Below, piece after piece: positions 17,669-26,623 of a stretch of DNA of 64,000 nt. The DNA lies in the NCBI RefSeq assembly GCF_019924045.1, contig NZ_JAHXBN010000012.1:282264-346263 (forward strand). The letters are read 5' to 3'. Below the pieces are notes generated by a model. The model did no database searches, was not told the DNA's origin, and worked only from the letters and a program-made list of their open reading frames with translations. The stretch's first letter is position 1. Each line of letters opens with the position of its first letter. Source of the stretch: Dyadobacter fermentans (GTDB lineage Bacteria; Bacteroidota; Bacteroidia; Cytophagales; Spirosomataceae). Both the position numbers and the translations under genes were made by a program.

Positions 17669-18529
17669 ATGCGCATCCATCATATTCATCAGCCTTTTGA
17701 TGTCCTGCTAGTGACAGTCGACGAATGCCCGATCAAGGAGCATAAGAATACTTTTATCGAACTGGTATATATGTTCGATGGCACCGGGACATACCATATC
17801 AACCAGAATGAGTTCCGGTATCAGAAGGAAAACCTGTTTTTAGCGATGCCGATGGATTTGCATTATACCAAGGTGAAGGAGACCACGGCATTTATGTTTA
17901 TTCGTTTCAATAATATCTATCTGAATGCGCAGAAGGCACGCGATGAGCATAGCAATCTGGGTGACTGGATCCATAAATTGGAATATATTTTCCATAACAA
18001 TAATCACCTGCAAGGCTGCATTCTCCGGAACCAGCATGATAAGCCGCTGGTAAGGACATTGATGGAAGCGATCAGGCAGGAATATGCCAACCGGCAAACG
18101 CTGCATAAAGAGCTTGTACAGCAGCTACTCAATACCTTGCTCACGGTCGTTGCACGGAATATTACCACCCATATTCCCGAGAAGACACAGCTGGCGCAAA
18201 ACACCTCTCTGGACATTATTCATTACATTCACCAGAATATTTACAACCCGGAGCTGCTTCGGGCCGAGCGCATCGCTTCTCATTTCAACATCTCGCTCAA
18301 TTACCTCAGCGAATATTTCAAAAAGCACACGCACGAGACATTGCAGCAGTACATCATCAACTATAAAATTGCTTTGGTAGAAATCAGGCTGAAACACAGC
18401 GATATGCGTATTAATGAAATAGCTGCCGAACTGGGTTTTACAGACGACAGCCATCTCATCAAGACTTTCAGGAAGCATCGAGGTATGAGCCCGCTCGAAT
18501 ACCGGCGCGAGGCTTTGGCCCTGGTGTAG
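17669..18529 (+). CDS. AraC-family transcriptional regulator
   Basis: This 286-residue protein has an N-terminal cupin-like sensor part (about 10-90, with GTGTYHINQNEFRYQKENLF) and a C-terminal pair of helix-turn-helix motifs (about 185-283, with IASHFNISLNYLSEYFKKHTHETLQQYI and the signature IAAELGFTDDSHLIKTFRKHRGMSPLEYR). It is divergent from the NADP-dependent oxidoreductase, the likely target. A -7 box sits almost on the start codon. The ligand is unknown. Confidence 0.92.
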   Translation: MRIHHIHQPFDVLLVTVDECPIKEHKNTFIELVYMFDGTGTYHINQNEFRYQKENLFLAMPMDLHYTKVKETTAFMFIRFNNIYLNAQKARDEHSNLGDWIHKLEYIFHNNNHLQGCILRNQHDKPLVRTLMEAIRQEYANRQTLHKELVQQLLNTLLTVVARNITTHIPEKTQLAQNTSLDIIHYIHQNIYNPELLRAERIASHFNISLNYLSEYFKKHTHETLQQYIINYKIALVEIRLKHSDMRINEIAAELGFTDDSHLIKTFRKHRGMSPLEYRREALALV

Positions 18530-18536
18530 GGGAGTT

Positions 18537-20537
18537 TTATTTTACAATTTTCAGCTCACGACCGTCCACGGAAACTACATACAGCCCTTTTGGGAGGTCG
18601 GCGATATTCAAGCGAACGGCTTTTTCTCCGGTTTGGACACTTTGCATCAGTTTACCCGCACTGTTAAAAATAGCAATACGGTTCAACGCCTGACCCGATT
18701 CCACGGTGATCAAATCTGCTGCGGGGTTAGGGAAAACACGTACTGTCTCATGTCCATTGACGCGTACGCTCACAATGCGCGTGAAGTCCGTCCGGCCGTC
18801 CGCATCAACCTGTTTCAAGCGGTAGTAATAGGTGCCTCTTGAAAGAAATTCATCCTCATACTGGTAAAAAGAGCTGTTTTTGGTGTTCCCCATGGCATTG
18901 ACCGTTTTGACGGTCGCAAATGTCCGGGAGTCGTTGCTCCGCTGCACTTCGAAGTGTGACGCGTTCACCTCAGAAGCCGTCGCCCAGTCGAGCGTTACGC
19001 GCCCGGTAATGCCCATGCGGGCGCTGAACGATTGCCATGTAACCGGCAGCGGGGTTGACAGTACATTCAATGCAGGAGAGAAAACGGTGTTGCGGTTGGA
19101 ATCAATCACTTTGAGTTTATACAAGCCGGCTCCGACCGTCCATTGCTGAGAAGTGCTTTGTACCTGGTTGCAATCGCCGAAGTTGAGCCAGTTGTATTGG
19201 GAGCCACCCGGCAACGAAGGGCCCGTGAATGTAACCTGCGAGCTGCCCTGCACGCTGGAGGCGTCGACAGCCGGTGGGGGTGTTGCGGCATACGGGTTGG
19301 ATTGGCTGAGGAAATCGGGCGTAATCTTGTCAGCCCAGAAGCCGGCAAGGGAAATGAGTCCTGAATAGATCTGTCCGTCGGGAGAGGGAGTAACGCCGTC
19401 GCCGCGGAAGTGCACCTCGTCGTGACGGTATTCAATGCTGTAATAGGGATCAGTTTCGGGGCCCTGGAACACGTACGGATAGAGCCCGTCGTTGTTGATC
19501 AGTTCATTTTGGGCATTTACCACATTAGCTGAAACGCGGGTGGCGCCATTGACTGTAAACCGCGAAGCACGTGCGACAACCCAACCCAGGTTCGGCTTGC
19601 CGGTAACGTTGCGGCTCGCATTGACTACATCCCAAAGCGCCGACAAATACCGGTTGTAGGTGTTGTCGCCGGGCTGCTCGAGGTAATTGTCGGATTCTCC
19701 CTGATGCCATAAAACGGCCCTTACTCCCAGCTGAGCAATATAATAGTTCAATGCAAGTCGTAAATGACCGAATGGAAGCCCCGCCGGGAAGGTGTAGCCG
19801 AATGCGCTGGTAGTTACACCATTGGGATCAATAGTTTGTTTCCAATTGTCGACCCCGGTGCTCGACCATCCGCTGTTGAATATCATCACGGGCACGTGCA
19901 GTTTCTCGTAAATTTTGTCACCAAAAGAACCCCAGCACCACGCATAGTTGCCAAATGGCGCCGTTTTCACGTTCGCATCGAGGTGTACAAACTCAGGGCA
20001 GGGGAGCTGGACATTTGAATAGGGGGTAATGGTCGACGTTCCCGGATCAACATTCTGGAAATTGACGCTGTTGACCTGATCATGAGCAGCGGCAGGCCCG
20101 TTTGGATTGGAGTCGCCGCCTGTTGCATTGGACTGGCCTGCCACAACGAACACCTCGCCCACGCCCACACGCGCGAGCGTCGCGATCGACGACGTACCGC
20201 CGCCGTTTGCCACACCCCGCGCTTCCAATTGGTACCAACCGCCTTTTAGATGTACGGAACCTAAAAATTGGCCTTGCGAAATCTGATCATCGAGCGTTAT
20301 CCAGCCTCCGCCTGCCGGAAATGCCTCACCCTCACCCGGTACACGGGGCGTCAGCCGTACCTCTATCTTCTGGTAAGGCTGCGTGATATACCCACCTATA
20401 TATACGTCGGCTTCATTGGCGTTGTTGCGCTGAAAAACAGCCCTTTCGGTTGGGAAAGTTATTACAACCTGAGAGAAGGTTTTGTGTGCGGTAGTTAGAA
20501 CTAATACTAAAACAAGGAGTGGTAGTTTTCTTTTCAT
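18537..20537 (-). CDS. Sialate O-acetylesterase-like (SASA domain) protein secreted by type IX secretion
   Basis: This 666-residue protein has a Sec signal peptide (residues 1-22, ending KTFSQ), an N-terminal beta domain, then an SGNH-type esterase domain. The esterase has GQSNATGG (nucleophile Ser, about residue 135), LWHQGESDN and RHDEVHFRGDG (catalytic Asp/His), which together define the carbohydrate-esterase/SASA fold. A fibronectin-like stretch with VTLDWATASEVNASHFEVQRS follows, and the last 70 residues form a type A T9SS sorting domain (VFPNPAADLITV ... LPKGLYVV). It therefore likely acts on the surface or outside the cell, deacetylating sugars. It stands alone, with the AraC gene ending 8 bp away convergently. 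Confidence 0.9.
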   Translation of the reverse strand: MKRKLPLLVLVLVLTTAHKTFSQVVITFPTERAVFQRNNANEADVYIGGYITQPYQKIEVRLTPRVPGEGEAFPAGGGWITLDDQISQGQFLGSVHLKGGWYQLEARGVANGGGTSSIATLARVGVGEVFVVAGQSNATGGDSNPNGPAAAHDQVNSVNFQNVDPGTSTITPYSNVQLPCPEFVHLDANVKTAPFGNYAWCWGSFGDKIYEKLHVPVMIFNSGWSSTGVDNWKQTIDPNGVTTSAFGYTFPAGLPFGHLRLALNYYIAQLGVRAVLWHQGESDNYLEQPGDNTYNRYLSALWDVVNASRNVTGKPNLGWVVARASRFTVNGATRVSANVVNAQNELINNDGLYPYVFQGPETDPYYSIEYRHDEVHFRGDGVTPSPDGQIYSGLISLAGFWADKITPDFLSQSNPYAATPPPAVDASSVQGSSQVTFTGPSLPGGSQYNWLNFGDCNQVQSTSQQWTVGAGLYKLKVIDSNRNTVFSPALNVLSTPLPVTWQSFSARMGITGRVTLDWATASEVNASHFEVQRSNDSRTFATVKTVNAMGNTKNSSFYQYEDEFLSRGTYYYRLKQVDADGRTDFTRIVSVRVNGHETVRVFPNPAADLITVESGQALNRIAIFNSAGKLMQSVQTGEKAVRLNIADLPKGLYVVSVDGRELKIVK

Positions 20538-20764
20538 AAGTTACTTTTTTCGATAGATGGATAGCGTTAATGTGATTTGAAACAGAATTTAAAATGCCAA
20601 AAAGAGCCTCTACATTCCTATCAGGAGTGCATACTCAGTTTCCGATAAGTTGTGGAAGGACTATTCTCATCGAAATTTAGGCAAATAAGTGATGCGAAAT
20701 ACGGCAGGGGCAGGTACCATTTATTTTATGGTGCACCTGTGCTCCGGCACCCGGACAAAACCTC

Positions 20765-20772
20765 TAAATTTG
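20765..20772 (+). promoter_or_regulatory. Bacteroidota -7 box TAAATTTG
   Basis: It matches TAnnTTTG and ends 4 nt before the ATG of the DUF2958-like gene. Upstream is a hairpin-forming stretch (CAGGTACCAT / ATGGTGCACCTG, 20711-20738). No -33 TTG is well placed. Confidence 0.5.
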
Positions 20773-20776
20773 CCCC

Positions 20777-21163
20777 ATGTCAAAAATGATCCCACAAAAC
20801 CTGATTGAAATAATGGTCCACAATGCGCAAGAGGTGCAAAACCAGCTTGCGAAGGATCATGCACCCGTTGTGAAGTTGCATTCCAAATATGGCAAGGCTA
20901 TTTGGCTGCTTTCCGAATTGGATCCTGTTAATAATATCGCTTTCGGCCTTTGTGACTTAGGTCAGGGCAATCCGGAGCTGAGTTATGTGTCGCTGTCGGA
21001 TCTTGCAAGCCTCAAACATGCGCGCCTGAAAGTGCCCATGGTAGAAACGGATCCGGCATTCGATGGGAAGTATCCGATGAGCGTGTACCTGAAAGCGGCC
21101 AAAGCAGTCGGTAGGGTGGTAGAGGAAGATGCTGTGCTGAGTTTGCTGAGCCCGCTCGAATAA
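20777..21163 (+). CDS. DUF2958-like small protein
   Basis: This 128-residue protein has a central block, KLHSKYGKAIWLLSELDP followed by IAFGLCDLGQGNPELSYVSLSDL, which closely resembles the DUF2958 family often found on plasmids and mobile elements near anti-restriction genes. Its function is unknown. The start at 20777 lies just behind a TAAATTTG box; MIPQNL at 20786 is an alternative. It stands alone between two unrelated genes, so context gives no hint of its job. Confidence 0.82.
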   Translation: MSKMIPQNLIEIMVHNAQEVQNQLAKDHAPVVKLHSKYGKAIWLLSELDPVNNIAFGLCDLGQGNPELSYVSLSDLASLKHARLKVPMVETDPAFDGKYPMSVYLKAAKAVGRVVEEDAVLSLLSPLE

Positions 21164-21220
21164 TTTTCCGGTTTCCGTTTTTCTTGTCCTAGTTCAATGC
21201 CTTGCCCCTGCCCGGGGATA

Positions 21221-21228
21221 TACCTTTG
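21221..21228 (+). promoter_or_regulatory. Bacteroidota -7 box TACCTTTG
   Basis: It lies 40 bp before the ring-cleaving dioxygenase start, with TTG at 21202-21204 (16-bp spacing, slightly short). A normal-length leader is predicted. Confidence 0.5.
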
Positions 21229-21268
21229 TATCATCAAAAACAAAGAAACATCTTAACTGAGCAAGACA

Positions 21269-22207
21269 ATGGAAAATACAATCAACGGCATCCACCACAT
21301 TACAGCTATCGCTGGTGACGCTAAAACCAACTACGATTTTTATACAAGGGTATTAGGCCTTAGAATGGTGAAAAAAACCGTCAATTTTGACGATCCTAAT
21401 ACTTATCACTTTTATTACGGCGACGAAAACGGCACACCCGGTTCGATCCTGACTTTCTTCCCCTGGGGTAATCAGATTCCTGCCGGACGCCGCGGAACGC
21501 GCCAGGCTACCGAGATCGGATACTCGGTACCCGAAGGCAGCCTGGATTTCTGGTTGAAAAGATTGGACGCCAATAAAATCACTTATAACAAACCTGCCGA
21601 GAAATTCGGGGAGCAATACCTCACCTTCCTGGATCCCGATGGTTTGAAATTTGAACTGACGGTCCCAAAAGTTACCGATAACCGTATTCCATGGACTACT
21701 TCGGAAGTAGGAGCTGAATATGCGACCCGTGGCTTCCATAATGTGACGATCACAACGAACAATATCGAAGAGACCGCCAAAGTACTGACCGACATCTTCG
21801 GTTACCGTCTGGCCGAACAGCATGTAAATCGCTTCCGGTTTGTGACCGACGCGGTTGAGAATGCAAATATCGTCGACCTGGTGGAAGCTCCCGGTGAAAG
21901 AGCGGGTCATGTGGCCAAAGGTTCGGTTCATCACATCGCATTCCGCGTTGCGAATGATGATATTCTGATGGAGTTCCGCAAAAAAGTACTGGACGCCGGT
22001 TTACAGATCACCGATAAAATCGACAGAAACTACTTCTACTCGCTCTATTTCCGCGAACCGGGAGGTGTTTTGTTCGAGATCGCAAGTGATAATCCAGGCT
22101 TTGCAACCGACGAAACTGTGGAGCAACTCGGCTCCGGGTTGATGCTGCCTCCTCAATATGAGCCTCGCAGAGAGCAGATCGTGAAAGTGTTGCCGGTACT
22201 TAATTAA
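21269..22207 (+). CDS. Ring-cleaving dioxygenase of the VOC superfamily (MhqO-like)
   Basis: This 312-residue protein has two glyoxalase/VOC modules, one at about residues 5-125 and one at 150-275. Both start with a metal-binding His (GIHHIT and GFHNVT), and later metal ligands are in GSVHHIAFRV and VLFEIASDNP. It resembles the MhqO/CatE-like dioxygenases that cleave hydroquinones or catechols with Fe(II). An MhqD-like esterase and a pirin follow on the same strand, so a role in removing quinone-like electrophiles is plausible. A 259-bp repeat-filled gap separates it from the esterase. The exact substrate is unknown. Confidence 0.88.
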   Translation: MENTINGIHHITAIAGDAKTNYDFYTRVLGLRMVKKTVNFDDPNTYHFYYGDENGTPGSILTFFPWGNQIPAGRRGTRQATEIGYSVPEGSLDFWLKRLDANKITYNKPAEKFGEQYLTFLDPDGLKFELTVPKVTDNRIPWTTSEVGAEYATRGFHNVTITTNNIEETAKVLTDIFGYRLAEQHVNRFRFVTDAVENANIVDLVEAPGERAGHVAKGSVHHIAFRVANDDILMEFRKKVLDAGLQITDKIDRNYFYSLYFREPGGVLFEIASDNPGFATDETVEQLGSGLMLPPQYEPRREQIVKVLPVLN

Positions 22208-22213
22208 TGAATG

Positions 22214-22427
22214 GTCAGATGTAGTCATTTGTAGTCAGGTATTGTCATTTGTGGTCAAGTGTTGTGGGGAATGGTCAAGTGAGACGTGGATTGTCAGCGG
22301 GGGGAGTCAATTGATGTCAATTACGCCCAAAGATTTTCAACCATTTAATAATAAACAACAACACCTGACAACGAATGACAACTCCTGACAACACCTGACA
22401 ACACCTGACAAGTCCCGACAACATCTG
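22214..22427. repeat. Two clusters of a 10-bp tandem repeat in inverted orientation
   Basis: The left cluster (22214-22265) holds five 10-bp units of the form GTCAnnTGTn. The right cluster (22358-22427) holds seven in-register units of ACAACACCTG or one-to-three-base variants, which is the reverse complement of the same theme. Together they fill the 259-bp gap between the dioxygenase and esterase genes and could fold into a long imperfect hairpin. No gene is visible here. Confidence 0.8.
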
Positions 22428-22466
22428 ACCATTCCCTCATTTAAAATTCACTCATTCGAAATTCCC

Positions 22467-23090
22467 ATGTACACCCATAGCAAACAATTCATCACAAGCG
22501 GGTTGCCCATTCAGCAGGCCAAAAAAGCGATCGTTATGCTGCACGGCCGGGGAGCGACTGCCGCCGATATTATTTCCCTTCAAAGGGTTTTGAATCTGAG
22601 CGATTTTGCGATTTATGCGCCGCAAGCCACGAACAATAGCTGGTATCCTTACAGTTTCATGGCGCCGGTGGCGCAAAACCAACCTGCATTGGATTCGGCA
22701 TTGGCATTGGTAGGGGATGTGGTAGCGGAAATAGAGGCCGCCGGAATCCCGGCAGATCAGATCTATTTCGCCGGTTTTTCGCAGGGAGCTTGTCTTACGC
22801 TGGAATATACCTCGCGCAATGCACGTAAGTATGGGGGAATCATTGCTTTTACCGGTGGACTGGTAGGCAAGGAGTTGGATATCGACAACTATAACGGCGA
22901 TTTTAAACAGACGCCGGTGTTTATTTCGACTGGCAACCCTGACCCGCACGTGCCTGTATCGCGGGTGCAGGAGAGCGTGACCATCCTCGAAGATATGAAT
23001 GCGACGGTTAACCAGGTGATTTACCCGGGCCGGCCACACACGATTTCGGGAGAGGAGATCCAATTGGTGAACAACACGATTTTGAAGTAA
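22467..23090 (+). CDS. Alpha/beta hydrolase, carboxylesterase/phospholipase family (MhqD-like)
   Basis: This 207-residue alpha/beta hydrolase has oxyanion motif MLHGRGATA, nucleophile Ser in GFSQGACL (about residue 113), Asp in TGNPDPHVP and His in GRPHTISGEE. These fit the small carboxylesterase/phospholipase family that includes Bacillus MhqD. The pirin gene starts 2 bp after its stop, so the two are co-transcribed. With the upstream dioxygenase it suggests an electrophile or quinone-stress cluster, inferred from the analogous Bacillus genes. Confidence 0.9.
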   Translation: MYTHSKQFITSGLPIQQAKKAIVMLHGRGATAADIISLQRVLNLSDFAIYAPQATNNSWYPYSFMAPVAQNQPALDSALALVGDVVAEIEAAGIPADQIYFAGFSQGACLTLEYTSRNARKYGGIIAFTGGLVGKELDIDNYNGDFKQTPVFISTGNPDPHVPVSRVQESVTILEDMNATVNQVIYPGRPHTISGEEIQLVNNTILK

Positions 23091-23092
23091 TC

Positions 23093-23809
23093 ATGAAAAA
23101 TTCCGTACTGCATCCGGCTTCGTCGCGCTTTTACGCGGACCACGGATGGCTTCAAAGTGCTCAGACTTTCAGCTTTCACGGAAATTATGATCCTCAGCGC
23201 ATTCAGTTTGGTGCGTTGAGGGTTTTAAACGACGATACCGTCAATGGCGGCAAGGGTTTCGGGCGGCATCCGCACGATAACATGGAGATCATTTCGATCC
23301 CGCTGGAAGGTACGCTCGAACACCAGGATAGCATCGGTAATGTGGCAGTGATCCGTCGGGGGGAAATTCAGGTTATGAGCGCGGGTACCGGTGTTTATCA
23401 TACCGAATTTAATAAGGATCCCGACGAGCCTGTGACGTTTTTGCAAATATGGTTGTATCCCAAAAAACTGAATGTGGCGCCACGCTACGATCAGATGGAA
23501 TATGCTTCCGGCGACCGGCATAACCGTTTTCAGCAAATCCTGTCGCCGGACCCCAACGACGAAGGAGTATGGATCAATCAGGACGCCTGGTTTCATTTGG
23601 CTGAGTTGGATGCCGGTTTTGAAACCCAATATCAGCTGAAAAAGGAAGGAAACGGTGTGTATGTGTTCGTCATTGATGGGAAGGTGGAGGTGAATGGGCA
23701 GCTGCTTTCGAGGCGTGACGGCTACGGTTTCTGGCCGGAGCCTGCGGTGTCGGTGAAAGCGGCGGAGAAAAGTTCGCTGCTTGTGATCGAGGTTCCTGAA
23801 AAGTGGTAG
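23093..23809 (+). CDS. Pirin family protein (YhhW-like bicupin)
   Basis: This 238-residue bicupin has the pirin signature: GKGFGRHPHDNMEIISIPLEG followed by the metal ligands in GTGVYHTEFN, placing an iron site (three His, one Glu) in the N-terminal cupin at about residues 58-105. The E. coli relative YhhW has quercetin-2,3-dioxygenase activity; here activity is only inferred. It follows the esterase by 2 bp. Pirins often accompany redox or quinone-handling genes. Confidence 0.92.
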   Translation: MKNSVLHPASSRFYADHGWLQSAQTFSFHGNYDPQRIQFGALRVLNDDTVNGGKGFGRHPHDNMEIISIPLEGTLEHQDSIGNVAVIRRGEIQVMSAGTGVYHTEFNKDPDEPVTFLQIWLYPKKLNVAPRYDQMEYASGDRHNRFQQILSPDPNDEGVWINQDAWFHLAELDAGFETQYQLKKEGNGVYVFVIDGKVEVNGQLLSRRDGYGFWPEPAVSVKAAEKSSLLVIEVPEKW

Positions 23810-23835
23810 AATATGAACTTGAATTGATCGGAAAT

Positions 23836-24141
23836 ATGTCGAAAATCAATATTCTGGCAGTAGCTAACCATCCCGAAATCCTGGAAACGATTATCCGGTT
23901 GATCAACCAAAATGAGCTCTGGCACGGGATACCTGCCGGTTCTTTGGACGAAGCGGAGGAAGTACTTCGCTTAAATTCGGTCGATTTAGTACTTTTGGGG
24001 GTCGGAGTAGATGAGGAAACGGGCGGGAGAATCACGTCGCTTTGCCAATCCATCGATCCGCGGATCGTCTGCTTGCGCCACTTCGGGGGCGGTAGCGGCC
24101 TATTATATTCAGAGATCCGGCATGCGTTGGCCGGTGGCTAA
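23836..24141 (+). CDS. Small receiver-like domain protein, degenerate
   Basis: This 101-residue protein starting MSKINILAVANHPEILETIIRLI has the alternating beta/alpha outline of a receiver domain. The third strand reads VDLVLLGVGVDEETGG, so a glycine or valine stands where the phosphoacceptor Asp is expected, and the acidic pair after the first strand is missing. It may be a phosphorylation-independent pseudo-receiver. It sits 26 bp after the pirin stop and 11 bp before a Crp/Fnr gene, so it may be part of that transcript. A longer start at 23803 would overlap the pirin gene. Confidence 0.65.
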   Translation: MSKINILAVANHPEILETIIRLINQNELWHGIPAGSLDEAEEVLRLNSVDLVLLGVGVDEETGGRITSLCQSIDPRIVCLRHFGGGSGLLYSEIRHALAGG

Positions 24142-24152
24142 CCCATTAACCG

Positions 24153-24734
24153 ATGATGTTTGAGAAGATCAACAGCTACGCACTGAGGTGCTTGCCATTT
24201 ACCCCACAAGACCTCGAATTTTTCGATTCGTTACTCCAATTCAAAACATATTCCAAAAAGACCTTCCTCTTACAGCAGGGGGAGGTTTGTCAGTTTGAAG
24301 CCTATATTCTCAAAGGCTGTATCCGCACCTATTTTATCGATAGCGCGGGGGCAGAGGTGACGCTGCAATTCGCGGTGGAAGACTGGTGGGTAAGTGATAT
24401 TACCAGCTTTCATAACCAGACTCCGAGTCACGTTTATATCGAAACGCTCGAAGACTGCGAAGTGCTCATTCTTACGCCGGAAACCAAGGAGAAGTTGCTG
24501 GCGACCGTCCCCGGTTTCGAACGGATGTTCCGGCTCATGGTACAGCGGAACCTCGCACAAACGCAGGAACGGCTGTTCAGGACCATATCTACCAGCGCCG
24601 TTGAGAAGTACCTCGATTTCCTCGCCCGATACCCTGCTATCCCTCAGCGTGTCCCCCAGCATTATATTGCGTCTTACCTTGGTTTTTCCCCGGAGTTTCT
24701 GAGCAAGGTGCGAAGGAAGCTGAGCGAAAAATAG
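24153..24734 (+). CDS. Crp/Fnr-family transcriptional regulator
   Basis: This 193-residue protein has a cyclic-nucleotide-binding-like beta-roll (about 25-115, with FLLQQGEVCQFEAYILKGCIRTYFI and AEVTLQFAVEDWWVSD) and a C-terminal winged helix (about 150-190, with VPQHYIASYLGFSPEFLSKVRRKL). It belongs to the same Bacteroidota subgroup as the protein at 4136-4708. Its likely targets are the nearby quinone-stress cluster or the PA2169-like protein that follows, but no operator was identified. Confidence 0.9.
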   Translation: MMFEKINSYALRCLPFTPQDLEFFDSLLQFKTYSKKTFLLQQGEVCQFEAYILKGCIRTYFIDSAGAEVTLQFAVEDWWVSDITSFHNQTPSHVYIETLEDCEVLILTPETKEKLLATVPGFERMFRLMVQRNLAQTQERLFRTISTSAVEKYLDFLARYPAIPQRVPQHYIASYLGFSPEFLSKVRRKLSEK

Positions 24735-24878
24735 CTTACCCGAGTTATCAAGCGGCTGATTGCCTGCATATACGGCGCAAAAACATCCACAAATTATCGC
24801 GTCGGTGGCGCTTGTTTGTATGGAAGCGGTTTGGAACAATAGTTTAAAGGAATGCGGCATCACTAATCATGAACAATC

Positions 24879-25340
24879 ATGGCAAATGCAGCAATCATAG
24901 AAACATTGAATGACCTGATCCTGATCAACAACGACCGCATTGTAGGCTATGAAAAGGCTTATGACGAGACAGATACCACTGACACGGACCTTCGGTCGGT
25001 TTACAACAGTCTCGCCAACCATAGCCGCGACAATGTACAAGAATTGAGCAGCGAAGTTACCGCATTAGGCGGCGAACCCGCGACGGGCACGATGGTGTCC
25101 GGTAAATTGTACCGAGTTTGGATGGATGTCCGGGCGGCATTCAGCAGCGATGGTCGCAAAACTTCACTGGAAAGTTCGGAATTCGGGGAGGACGCCGCTC
25201 AGAAAGCATATAATTCGGCACTTGAATCGGATGAGCTTACGCCCGAGCTCCGCGCACTGATCACGCGTCAGAAAGCTACGCTGAAAAGTGGCCACGATAC
25301 GATCAAACGACTGCGCGATGCGGAAAATGCTTATCACTAA
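24879..25340 (+). CDS. PA2169-type four-helix-bundle protein (DUF2383)
   Basis: This 153-residue all-alpha protein matches the ferritin-like DUF2383/PA2169 family. It has the start IETLNDLILINNDRIVGYEKAYDE, a middle RDNVQELSSEVTALGGEP segment, and conserved Trp and acidic residues in RVWMDVRAAFSSDGRKTSLESSEFGED. The family appears under stress or in biofilms in many bacteria, and no catalytic activity is established. It is followed by a strong terminator and appears monocistronic. Confidence 0.9.
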   Translation: MANAAIIETLNDLILINNDRIVGYEKAYDETDTTDTDLRSVYNSLANHSRDNVQELSSEVTALGGEPATGTMVSGKLYRVWMDVRAAFSSDGRKTSLESSEFGEDAAQKAYNSALESDELTPELRALITRQKATLKSGHDTIKRLRDAENAYH

Positions 25341-25364
25341 AAATCAGATTACAGTTTATCAGCA

Positions 25365-25401
25365 AACAAAGGAGGCCGGCGATTCGCCGGCCTCCTTTGT
25401 T
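25365..25401 (+). terminator. Strong terminator hairpin with 18-bp arms
   Basis: AACAAAGGAGGCCGGCGA (25365-25382) is exactly complementary to the arm ending at 25401. The stem is GC-rich at the top and A/T at the base, so it terminates on either strand. It follows the DUF2383 gene by 25 bp. Confidence 0.75.
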
Positions 25402-25535
25402 AATAGGCCTTATGAAAAATGATACCCATCATGCTAATAGCTTGTCTCCCATTTATAACCTCATTCGCGTGTGGCCCGGTATTCCCGACCGATTACCTAA
25501 TCGTCCGAGTACTTTCCGGCCGTCCGGGGACTTAA

Positions 25536-25934
25536 TCATTGCTTATAAGTGGTAATGAGTATTTCGGAATCCGCCACCGCCTTGATCGAATGCGCCAGGT
25601 GAGCGTGGAAGGTCATCATCTGGCCGGCTGTGGCGTAAAATACACGTCCTTCTGTTTCGACCTTCAGTTCCCCGGCCAACACCTGGAAGGTGAGGGCTTC
25701 GTCAATCGAATGGTCGTTAACCATCGCACCCGATTTCAGGATGGCGATTACGATCGTGATTTTGTCTGATTTGTAGACGGTAATGGCGTTCCGGTCATTT
25801 TTTGCCCAGGATTTTTCCGATCTGAGCTGTTCCAGATAGGTAGGAATATCGCTGAACACATAAGGCGCATCCAGGATACGGTCTCCCTCAGGGCGGTTTC
25901 CGGTCGAGTGGTTGGATTTGATTTCCATTGACAT
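25536..25934 (-). CDS. Small cupin-domain protein
   Basis: This protein of 132 residues has a single cupin fold at about 50-130. It contains GAMVNDHSIDEALTFQVLAGELKVETEGRVF and an AGQMMTFHAHLAHSIKAV segment, which supplies His residues that could bind a metal. The start MSMEIKS (25934) is preferred over MINTLF seven codons upstream. Such cupins are widespread in Bacteroidota with no assigned reaction. It is monocistronic and convergent with the DUF2383 gene. Confidence 0.78.
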   Translation of the reverse strand: MSMEIKSNHSTGNRPEGDRILDAPYVFSDIPTYLEQLRSEKSWAKNDRNAITVYKSDKITIVIAILKSGAMVNDHSIDEALTFQVLAGELKVETEGRVFYATAGQMMTFHAHLAHSIKAVADSEILITTYKQ

Positions 25935-26228
25935 GGTGAATAAGGTGTTGATCAATAGACTTTAAGACGCAGGAAAATCATGCCATTATGATATTAATAA
26001 TTATTTTAATAAATTTTATAAAAAAATCCTGTTAAAGCAACACTTCGTCCTACTTCGCCCGGGTGCAGAATCGCCTCACCTGAATTGCTTTTTACCATGA
26101 AATATTTGGCTCAAACAAATGACTTTTGCCTTTTGATCACAAGATCGACCGTTGAATAAATGAAATGGTACTTTTTTTAGAGTTATTCCATTATTTTTGG
26201 GCATCACACTCTTAACTAAAATTTAGCT

Positions 26229-26600
26229 GTGGAATTTAATAACAGGGAAATCGGCGCTACACTTATTCTGGTCTGCATGGTAGCTTTTTGGACTTTATCG
26301 TCTATTCGAAGGCGGATCGCAGAGGAGAGAAAGAAGAAGATTCTCAAGCAAGGCGTTCAGGCGAACGCTACCGTTCTGGCCATTCGGCCGACGGGCGAAT
26401 ACCTCAACAATCTGCCCGAATTTCAGGTGCAGGTGAAGGTAAAACCAAAAGCTGGTAATGATTTTGTAACGGAGATGCGGGAGGTTCTTCCATTTGCTAA
26501 ATACGACTCTCTCCGCAAAGGCACGCAAGTACTCGTTAAATATGACCCCGAATATTACAAAAGAGCGATTTTCCTTCAAATGGCAGAAACACTGATTTAA
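26229..26600 (+). CDS. Small membrane-anchored protein, DUF3592-like
   Basis: This 123-residue protein has one N-terminal membrane helix (GATLILVCMVAFWTLSS, about residues 8-24), a basic cytoplasmic turn RRRIAEERKKKILKQG, then a beta domain (ANATVLAIRPTG ... PEFQVQVKVKPK ... VLVKYDPEYYKRAIF) typical of DUF3592-like proteins. It starts with GTG at 26229. A strong terminator follows, so it is monocistronic. Function unknown. Confidence 0.75.
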   Translation: MEFNNREIGATLILVCMVAFWTLSSIRRRIAEERKKKILKQGVQANATVLAIRPTGEYLNNLPEFQVQVKVKPKAGNDFVTEMREVLPFAKYDSLRKGTQVLVKYDPEYYKRAIFLQMAETLI

Positions 26601-26623
26601 TTTCTGACTTCACTGATTTTCAT

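Noticed and set aside
22358..22427. Regular 10-bp repeats as a CRISPR array or replication iterons
   Set aside because: There are no spacers. A plasmid-type origin would need a Rep gene and AT-rich region, neither of which is present.
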